Made by a program: the position numbers and the translations under genes. Under the pieces are notes generated by a model, which had not been told where the DNA came from, made no database searches, and was given only the letters and a program-made list of their open reading frames with translations. This document shows positions 36,601 through 46,900 of a stretch of 64,000 nt of DNA, in pieces. The DNA comes from Aplectana chamaeleonis (Eukaryota; Nematoda; Chromadorea; Rhabditida; Cosmocercidae): positions 682,001 through 746,000 of the forward strand of contig JAPDOI010000009.1 in NCBI GenBank assembly GCA_029168955.1, read 5' to 3'. Each line of letters starts with the position of its first letter. Position 1 is the first letter of the stretch.

Positions 36601-39600
36601 GCTTCTCTTGTATTCCTCCATGGATGAGACACTGTACGTACTGGGATCAGAAAGTGTTGTTAAGCATAAGTCGACGTCTCTTTCCTTGGTCATTACCACA
36701 AATCCTCCGCACTTGTCACCCACGGAGTAGCGCATTTCAGGACGGAGACGTAGCGCTTTCTGCAGTCCCGCTCTCTCCGATATGGTCATATTGTCTGCGA
36801 TTCTTGTTCTCCGATGATTGTCTTTCAAGTTTCGGGGAGCACAGACGAACTTCCGGGGAAATGGCATTGCTCTGGATAGGTGTTCACTGAGGGTAGGTAC
36901 GGACGGCCCGATCTGCTCTTTCCATCTTTGTGGTTATCAAGACTAGCTGCTCTGGAATATGACATTCTTCGTATAATAGATTTATATGTATGTATTTTCT
37001 TTCGTATTTTTTACGTATATTTGTATAGTATTTTCTTTCTAGGTGAGTATCAGCACCAGAAAATTATTTCGTATGCAGAAAACCGAGTGTTTTGAAGTTT
37101 CGAATGACTCACAAGGGAACCACAATAAGTCATAGTGACCATTCCAAATGAAATGTACTTCTCTAGAACCATTTTCGGACGAAAAGTTCGAGTATGCCCA
37201 TCGCAGCTGCCTAGACCCACTCTGAAAAAGGTTATAGGCATTTTTTCTCTGATTTTCGTACTTATTTTACCCTCCAAAAATCGTGTTATTTTTACGAAAA
37301 TCCGGAAACGGACCTCATAATCGTGTTCAGCGCCCAAAACTACCCCACTAAGCAAAGTTAGGTTGAAGGAACATTTTCCAAACTTTGCGTAGTCTAACAG
37401 CGTATTGGACTTGTACGGATTTTCGGTTGGGCCTTTATTTATACCAATTAGTTAGAAGGCTCTCAAAGCGTTTCAAAAAATTATTCCAGATTTGACTTAA
37501 AACTCGCTCGGGGGGTTATTTGGGGTGCTGATCACGAATCTGAGGTTCATTTATCGATTTTCCGAAGTTTTCGACTCTATTCGTTCACAGATTTCCATCG
37601 GGGGAGAATTTTATGGCAAATCGCGACTTTCGACGATTTCCGGAATGCTTCTATAGAATATGCTCAAGTTATTTCTCTAGGGGTTATTTGGAGTGCTGAA
37701 CACGAATCTGATTTCGGTTTATCGATTTTTGGTAGCTTACGGTGGGTGTACGGTAGTTTAGTCGAAGTCTCAGATTTCTCTCAAAGTTTCTATGTGGGGG
37801 TTATTTGGGGTGCTGAATACGAATTTGATGTCCATTTGTCGATTATCGGAATATTGAGGTAGGTTTTGCTTCCTAAACGGCATGTTACCTACCGTAACCT
37901 GAAGTAAACCTTGAAATTTGGGCGAGCAAACCCCTGATTCGTGTTCAGCACCCCAGATTACCCCTGTACCCTTACCTTGCCGCGAAGCTTTAAAAAAACG
38001 CTCATAACTTTTTTCGGAGTGGGTCTAGGCAGCTGCGATGGGCATATTCGGACTTTTCGTCCGAAAATGGTTCTAGAAAAGTACATTTCAATGGTCACTA
38101 TGACTTATTGTGGTTCCCTTGTCAGTCTGCTTGAATTTCTTGACTGATTTGAAGATTTGAAAAATTCTAGATTTCTGATTCAATCTGATATTCGAATACT
38201 TATTCCATTTTGTCTTCAAGTTCCACCTGTTTTGTGTGCGAAGAGAGACAGTTTGAGGTTTTCAAACTAGATACTGGTGGCGTCAGGGTCAAACGGGGCG
38301 TTGCGTAATTTTTCGAGTTTAGGGCGACCCCCACACCATCAATTTCTTTTTTCAAATTTTTTGCGACTTCCCCCAGTCGCGATTTGTGGACAGCTTATAT
38401 TTGATTACTGAAACCGTCAAACGCCGAAAATTTGGTTACTGAAACTGTTAGACGCTGGAAAGACCAAAAACATCAAATGTTTTTGGGGTGTCCTCATCAA
38501 ATTTTCATTTCAAGACCGAAATTTTTGCGATCCCCCTAACCTTCATTTTCAGGCCAAAATTTTTGCGACCCCCCGTTGCGAAATTTCGCAACCCCGCTTG
38601 ACCCTGGGCGGTGTCCAAGAAGGGGTAGTTTTTGGTCACAATGGGGATGGGGTCGCAAAATGTTTGGGCCAGGCCAAAAGTTAATTCTTTGGACTGAAAA
38701 TTGAGAAAATTTCTGCCCATGAGTCGGGCTTGAGTAGGGTTGCGACTCGGCCCAACGGGGGTCGTAACAATTTTCCTAAAATTTCTGAGAGAAGATGGAA
38801 ACTTTGGGGGCTCGTTAAATTTCTGGGGAAAAATGAAAAGTCTGTAAAAAAATTCAAACCTTGAAAAAAAATTGAAATTTGTTCTCTATTACCATGAGTT
38901 TCAAATATTTTCCAATATGTAACTCGAAAAACGCTTAAGAAATTTTTCGTATTGTGAGAGGGGATCGTGAAAATTCTTCAAATTTATACAGAATTTCTGT
39001 CAAGAGGGGTGGGGTGTCGTAGCTCAGCCGAAAATTGGCGCAACGGCCTGCTCAACCCTGCCAGGGTTGAGCAGGTTTGCCACTCGTCACAACGGGGGGG
39101 ATCGTAAAAAGTTGGAGAAATTTTAAAGAAAAGTGAATTCTGGGAGGGGGGGTTCGTTAAAATCTCGCAGTAAAAGTAATTTTCATCATAATAGTCAATA
39201 GCGTGAAAGAAATATGAGTTTTAAACTTTTTATTAATCGCTGAAATAAGGCCTTCAATCTCGGGAGGATCGTGAAAGTTTCGGAAATTTTCGCAAAATTT
39301 TACTCAACGGGAGGGGGGTCGTAGTTCCGCCGAAAATTGGCGCAACGGCCTGCTTAGGTGGCACCTAGAGTTCTGCGAGCTGTGAGTTGCGACAATGATA
39401 GGGAATAAAGGGCAGCCATGGAGCGTTGTAGCTGCCCTTCATTTCTTACCACTGTGGCAACTCGCAGCTCGCAGAACTCTAGATGCCACCTTAACCGTGT
39501 TCTTAGGCGTCTGCAACTGGAAGTCTTCTCCTTATGATGCGTCGCCTTTAGGGTCAAGCGGGCTGTTTTGTAGGATCGCAGCGGAGCTAAGATCCCCTTT

Positions 39601-42600
39601 TGTGGGTCACCGGATTTCTATGAAGGTTTTACGATCTTCTCCTAAATTTTCGTTTTTTTTTTGGAGCATAAATTATCAATATTTGCATCAGTTTTAGTTT
39701 GAGCTGAGTTTTTAGCAACCCCCCCCCCTCCTCTCCCTATTCGCGCTTGACTCCGTTTCAAACCCTCTTCTGGTATGAATGGAGCCCCAGGCAAAAGTGT
39801 GAAAGAGCCCAGGAACGTCAAGGAACAAGTTCTATTCTATGAAAAGAAGTTCTCTCAATTTATGCACTGAATCAAGTCTTTCAATTTCAGTTTTATCCGA
39901 GGACGTGGGCTCCGAACGTTCTCACACTAGTCACTGGTGATGGTGATGGTGTGGTCACTGGTGATGGCATGCTTCCTGTTGGAATCCTTACTGGACTATG
40001 ACCTCACCGCGAATAATGAAGGCTCTGATCATCCCGTGCCTAACTGGTAAGTCTCACTCTGCTCGCCTTAAACGAAGGATGCTGTGTTAGCGTTTAATTC
40101 GAGCTTGAAGTAGATAGATGCAAGCAGTATCCTGGCCTTTTTCTAGCTTTGGATGGAGCTGCAACTTTGCAGCGTTGTTGGGACCGGCCTACCATAAGCC
40201 ACCTGACATTATCGTTTGTTTAGGTTCTGGCTTCTCGCCGCCGTATTCACATTTCTGGGCTATACATTAGATGGCACAGATGGTAAGCAGGCGAGACGAA
40301 TAGGCGCATCGGGACCTACCGGAGAGCTGTGTGATTTTTTTTCTTCAAAGAAGACTGATGAGTTGCCTCTCTAAAGACTAGTTTCAGTTGATCATGGCCT
40401 CGATTCGTGGTCCACTGTGCCATTCACGATAACAATATTTTCAGTTTTTGGTAGAGGTAAATTCAGGTTAGTCAGGAAGTTTTTTTCTTGTTTCAAAATG
40501 GCTACTGGAGACCATTAGGCACAGTTTCTTGCTGTCTGTCCTTCCTAGCCTCGCACTGTTGCTGCCTTTCCTGCTCTCTCGTTTCACTGTCTCCCAGTCT
40601 CCCTTTTGTTATCCGTTGTCTGTCTTATTATCTCATATTGTTCTCTCTCCCAGGCAGCCCTCACCTGTTTTTGTGAATCTTCTTCTTCATTGCAGCCGTA
40701 GGAAGGTTTTGTCAAAGGTTCAAGAAACGGGCGACTGAAACCGGATTCGTCCACAAATCCATTGTTATCAGAGTGGTCGGCCTCTTTGGGCAATCAAATA
40801 GGTGTTCAGTTGTGGGGCCACGGCTACCACAGTCCGGGCACTCGTCAGGCTTACTGCGATCGATCTTATGCAAGTATGACATCAGCATGGGGAATGACCG
40901 CAGCGTAACGAGGCAAAGGTACTTCTAGCCCGCCTACCGAGTTCCATCTCGGTGTTGCTGATTACAGATGGTACGACCCCAATATGGGATTGACGGTCAT
41001 CCTACTCAAGTGATCCCTGACGAACTTGGTGTGCTCCGCACGTAAAAGACGCAGACGATCCAGTTGGGAGTCCGTCCATCTTTGTATATTGACTTTCTCG
41101 GGAGCATCCGCAAAAGGCCTGATATGTCTCTCTCTCACGGGATTCATGATCCTTCTTAATGGGTGGTCAGGCTGCTTGACAATGTTAATAACCAGTTGCT
41201 GCGCTTGGAGTTGGCAGTGCTCCTTAACCGGCAGAACGCGGGCCTCAGCATGAAGATGTTCCACTGGGGTGCTTTTAGAACACCCTGTGGCAATCCGAAG
41301 TGCAGCATTTTGGACTCGCTGCATCTTTGTCCACGATGAATCCGGTATCATGTGCTGCTATACCGGTGCAGCGTACTCCAACGCCGGCTGCAATATTGCC
41401 TTGTAGGTAGTCAAAATTGTCTCCTTGCTACTTCCCCACGACGTTCCTCCCAGAGCTCGTAGGACGTTGAGCTTTGCTTTCACTGTAGCCTGTTTCTGCT
41501 CAGTATTCTTGTGGAACCTCAACGAAGGATCCAATACTAGGCCGAGCAGCTTAGGGAAACGTGCGGCAGGCAGACGAGCGTCTTCCCAGTTCACAACGGG
41601 GTGAGCGCAGTGTTTCTTAGGGTCAGTGGAGAAAACTGATACAGATGATTTAGCGGTAGAGACAGCATCATATCATCGAGAAAGCTCTTCAGAACGATGA
41701 GGTAGCTATTGATCTTGCGTGCAGCTATATTAATGTTTCTGTCTCGGCACAAGATGGTGATGTCATCCGCATGCGCAACGACTTTGATGTCGCTTGGGGG
41801 GACGGGCAAATCTTCCAGGTAAAGACTGAACAGAGCAGGCGATATGACTCCTTTTTGAGGGACACCGGCAGCGATCGGGATGCTGTTAGAGACATGTCCC
41901 TGAAACAGCACTTTTGCTCGGCGTCCTTTGATGAGTGCGGTAATCCATCGCTTCTGCCAAGGCGGGATGGTGGACCTCAACAGCTTCTCAGACAGTATGC
42001 CTAAGTTGACAGTGTCAAATGCCTTCGTGAGGTCCAGGGCTACTCCAACAGTGCGTTGAGGCTTTCCGGCGTTGAAGCCATCCAAAACATAGCTCACAAT
42101 CTCCAGCAGCGCCGTGGTGGTAGAGTGTAATTTGCGGGATCCATGCAGGTGCTGCTGATTGTTATTATGCTCGGCCAGCTCCTTGACGACCAGTTTCTCA
42201 GCGGCTTTGGCGATTGGTGATAAAAGACTTATTGGCCTGTATCCCTTAGCCGTGGAGGGCGATTTACCTGGCTTGGGCAACGGGATGACGCTTGCCATTT
42301 TCCAGTCTTGCGGTAAGATGCACGTTCGAAAGGATGTGTTGATGACGTCAGCCAGAATTGGCATAATCTCACTCGGTAGTTTCTTCAAGACCGCCGGACT
42401 AATACCATCCGGCCCTACAGCCTTCGAGTTGCGCATCTCTTTAACCACCTTTTCAATCTGCGTGGGCGTCACAGCTTCTGCTTCATTCATGAGTGGTAAC
42501 TTACAGAGCTCTCTTACAGTCACTCGGTTCTTTCTTCCCTCTCTTAGCCTGAGTTATGAAAAAATTCTTTCCGAAAGCAGTTGCAGCCTCCTGCCCCGAC

Positions 42601-43875
42601 TTGAAAACTCCATTCTCGAACTCGATCGTGGAATAGTTGGTGGAGGTGCTCTTGCCCGAGATCTTCTTTAGAACTTTCCAAGTTGACACTCCATCACTCT
42701 TGAAATTCATCTTCTCCGTAAATTTCTCCCAACATTCCTTCTTGTGCTTGTCCAGATCTCGCTTAATCTCACTATCCAGCTCAGCAATGGTCGGATCCAG
42801 GTGATCTACGACTCTCCTTGCATCCCTTGTCCTTATCTTCTCCAAGATTTCCCTGGTGACATTGGGAAAGAAGGTCTCAACTCGGCCCTCCGGAATGGCT
42901 GCTTTCATGGCCTTGCGAATCGCGTCAGTCAAGTGACGTTCCTTCTGGTGCACGTTTCCATTTTGTGAATCTCACTGTCCCTCACTATCTTCATCCTACT
43001 GTCGCTTCCTCTACCTCTTTCACGCTCCCGGTCTGCTCCCCTCTCTGACTCTTCCTCTTTCTCTTTTCCTTCACTGTCCTAATCTCTGTTTCCTGCACAG
43101 TTCCTTCTTGTCTTCTTCATTCTACAATTCGCAATTTCAATTTCTCTGCATAACTCTACCTCCGTCTCTGCTCGCTTATTACTCTTTTTAACTCTGATTT
43201 TCCTTTCATCTCTCTTAGCCTTTCACTATCTGTCTTTCCGACTCTCACGCGTTTGCTTCCCCTCTCTTTCTTTATCTCCCGCTGTCTCTTTCTTTTAGGC
43301 GTCTCTCACTCCTATAATCGCTGTCTCTATTTCAGAAGTTTATCCCTCTGTTTCTCTATCCCTTTCTCTGCCATTGATTTTCCCTGTTCCCCAGCCTTTC
43401 GTTATAGCTGTTGTCTGTATGACTGTCTCTGTTCTCTCACCTTCACTGTCTTCATCTGCTTCTCTGCTCATTTCCCTTCCACTTCCTCTCGTCCTCTCTT
43501 TGCCTCTACCATAGATTTTCTTAGTCTCGTACACTCACTGCCAATCTCCATTTGTATTTTGTTCTCTCCATCACTTCTATGCCGGTCAGTTTCACTCTCT
43601 GTAGGCTTCTCAGTCTCTCACTCTCCTCCCCTGACTGTCGTACTACCTCTCTTCACGTTACCTCCATTGTCTCTTCCACTACCCTTCGCTGCCTCCTTCT
43701 CACGGAACACTATCGTTCATCCTCAGTTTCTCACTCTGCCCTCCTAACGGTTCTCTCTTTCTGTATTTCTCGTTATCCCTCGCCGTCTGCTTCTTTGATA
43801 TCTCTTCTGCCTACTCATTTTGTGCCGTTTCTTCCACTAAAGTGCTCTCAATCTCTATTCCTGTCCGCCCCAATC

Positions 43876-43922
<47 letters not shown>

Positions 43923-46900
43923 ATCCGCTGACTGCCAACAACTCGAACGAGGCAAAGTGTAGAGTTTTGGTCTTGCTCATCTGAATACGGGTGGAATAAA
44001 GTGCGTACGGTACCTTAAGCTTTCATTTTAACTCATGATTTAGGCCGGACTCATACTTCTAGCGCCGGGCGACGCGATTTGCTGTTTACCACTGATATCG
44101 ATCTGAAAGCCAGATGCCTCATGTCGCTGTCGCCGGAAGTATGACCCCGGCCTCAGGCTCAAACACACCTCTAACTGGCCTGAATGTTCTTCAACAGAGA
44201 ACATTGATTTTTTTCCTAATGAAAACTTTTTTCAGCGTTTCACCTGTACATTTGTTATGTATATTAATAAGCGTCCAAGTCGTCTTTCTAGTCACACACT
44301 GGGAGAAATACAACACTGGATTGTTGTATCTCTCATGGGGTTATGATCCTAGTCAATATTTAGGTTTAAAGGTTTATTTTTGTACTGGTGTAGTAAACCT
44401 ACCACGAAGTCGCCAAAGCGGCATCGCGCGTCATGGTAGGTTCTCTTCGTCATGGTTTCCCTTTTTCTCCGTCATGGTAGGTCATGGTAGGCATATTAAC
44501 GAATTCGACAATTTTCCGCGTCTCGCTTGCTGAAACCCGCATTTCCGCGCGTTTTGAGGCATTTCGCGCCGTTTTCTAGAACCCGAGAAAAAAATGTGTC
44601 GAAACCCGAAAACCGATTCCCGAAGTTTAATAATTTTTCTGCTGCCGAGATGTCGTACGTTCGCGCCGTGGCAGTGTGGAGGAAAGAAGACCACCTCCGT
44701 GCAAACCGACGTCAATCCCTCCGCGGAGAGGGTTTTTGTCATGGGAGAGGTGCTGGCTGGCCGCAGCTCTCCTGAAGATCTTACTGCAAAGAGCCGGCGT
44801 CGAGAGGAACCCAGGACCCGCGAAGAAGAAGTACCCATGTGCCACATGCGACAGAGATGTCAATTGGTATCGAACCAGCGTCCAATGTTTTGGATGCCAA
44901 AGGTGGGTGCACTTCTCTTGTTCGGGTCTCAGCTCTGTGAGGCACCACGATTCTTCCTTTCGTTGTATTGTGTGCTCCGCCTCCAGTAACTCAAATTCCT
45001 CATCTACCAACCCCCCCCTCTCTATTGTACATATCAATCTCAACGGCCTTCGCGCCAAGCTTTCTGAATTATCTCTCTTTGCCCGTACTCATCACCCGGA
45101 TGTTATCATGGCTCAGGAAACCAAACTCTCTCCCTCTGCTACCTCTCGACATCCAAACATCCCGGGCTATACTGCTTATCATACTCCTAGGTCATCTCAG
45201 GGAGGCGGAGTCTCTACTTTTTGTTCTGTCGTTCTCTTCCCTCTCACATCATTCCAAACACTCCAGTGGATGGCACTCTCAGTACATCCCCATCCATCTA
45301 CCTCTAAAAACTCCACTTTCTCTTTTCAATATATACATTCCTCCTCCTACATCCTGTCCACCAACCTACAACCCTATCCCTCTACTCAAGCAGCTGTATG
45401 ACTGCTCTCTATCTCCCTCAATTGTCTTTGCGGGTGACTTCAATGCTCACACGTTCTGCTCATCGCTTGACTCTGATGCTAGAGGAAATGACGTCGAAGA
45501 ATGGGCGGAGGAGTGCGATCTGGTTATCCTTAACGATGACCAGCCCACTCGTCTCCCTGCCTACGGCCGATCTTCCAGCCCAGACATCTCCCTTGTCTCT
45601 TCTAATCTCTCTAATGCCTGCTCTTGGTCTACATCCACAACTCTTTCCAGTGATCACATTCCGGTCTTTGTCAATATCGATCTCTCTAACTCTCTTGCTC
45701 CCTATACAGGTGTTCGTCATCGTTCTTATCTCAATTTAGGCCTTGCAGACTGGAGCCTGTTCAGGAGGTTGCACTGCGCCAAGCTGGCCGAATATCCGTG
45801 GAATGGCAATATACACCAGAAGGAGCGCCACTTCTCTGATGCCATCCGGAAGGCGATGAAAGCTGCGATCCCTGAAGGTCGTGTCAAGACCTTCTTTCCC
45901 AATGTCACCAGGAGACACTGCAGAAAATAAGGACAAAGGGACGCAAAGAGAGCTGCTGATCATCTTGACCCAGACATTGCCGAGCTGGATAATGAGATCA
46001 GGATGGACCTTGATAGGCACAAGAAAGAATCTTGGGAAAAGTTCACTGAGAAGATGAACTTCAGGAGTGATGCTGCAGCAACGTGGAAGGCTTTGAAAAG
46101 GATCTCCGGAAAGTTCACCTCCGCCAACAATTCCACGATTGAATTCGACTGCGGAGTCTTTGAGTCAGGGAAAGAGGCCGCAAATGCTCTTGGGAAGCAT
46201 TTTTTCATAACTAAAACAAAAAGAGAGAAGCAGAATAGAATAACTGTTCGGGAACTCTGTAAATTGCCATTTATGGCTGAAGATGATGCAGTCACGCCCG
46301 CTCAGGTCGAGAAGGTTATCAAGGAAATGAGTAACTCGAAGGCAGTAGGGCCAGATGGCTTGAGCCCAGCAGTTCTAAAGAGACTGCCAAGTGAACTACT
46401 ACCCCTGCTCGCTGACGTCATTAATACATCGTTTCGGACCTGTACATTACCTCAAGATTGGAAAGTAGCACGCGTCATCCCATTGCCTAAGCCGGGTAAA
46501 TCACCATCCACGGCAAAGGTTACAGGCCAATCAGTCTTCTCTCACCTATTGCCAAAGTTGCGGAAAAATTGGCTGTGGAGGAGCTCTCCGAACACAATAG
46601 CAAACAAAAGCATCAACATGGTTTCCGTAAGCTACATTCCACCACTACGGCCCTACTGGAAATTGTGAGCTATGTTTTGGACGGCTTCAATGCCATGAAA
46701 CCTCAGCGAACCGTAGGTGTAGCCCTCGATCTAACGAAGGCTTTTGACACTGTAAACTTGGGCATTTTGTCCGGAGAGCCTGTTAAGGTCTACCATTCCG
46801 CCCTGGCAGAAGCGGTGGATAACCGCATTCACCAAAGGACGTCGGGCAAATGTGCTATTTCAGGGCACGTCTCCAATAGCATCCCAATCGCCGCCGGCGT

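Larger units (their letters stand above)
40681..42960 (-). mobile_element. Non-LTR retrotransposon, 5'-truncated copy with 12-bp target duplication
   Basis: 2,280 bp, flanked by identical TTTTGTGAATCT at 40669-40680 and 42961-42972. The 3' end (- strand) is GGCTGCAATGAAGAAGAAGA, like the full copy at 44641-48096, which ends GGCTGCAGAAGAAGAAG. The 5' end starts inside the region between endonuclease and reverse transcriptase, a usual truncation by incomplete reverse transcription. It lies antisense to the phosphotransferase gene. Confidence 0.9.

Noticed and set aside
43253..43962. ORFs of 136-164 codons in the pyrimidine tract
   Set aside because: Ser/Leu/Pro strings dictated by C/T composition; no domain, and the tract continues on the other side of an inserted retrotransposon.
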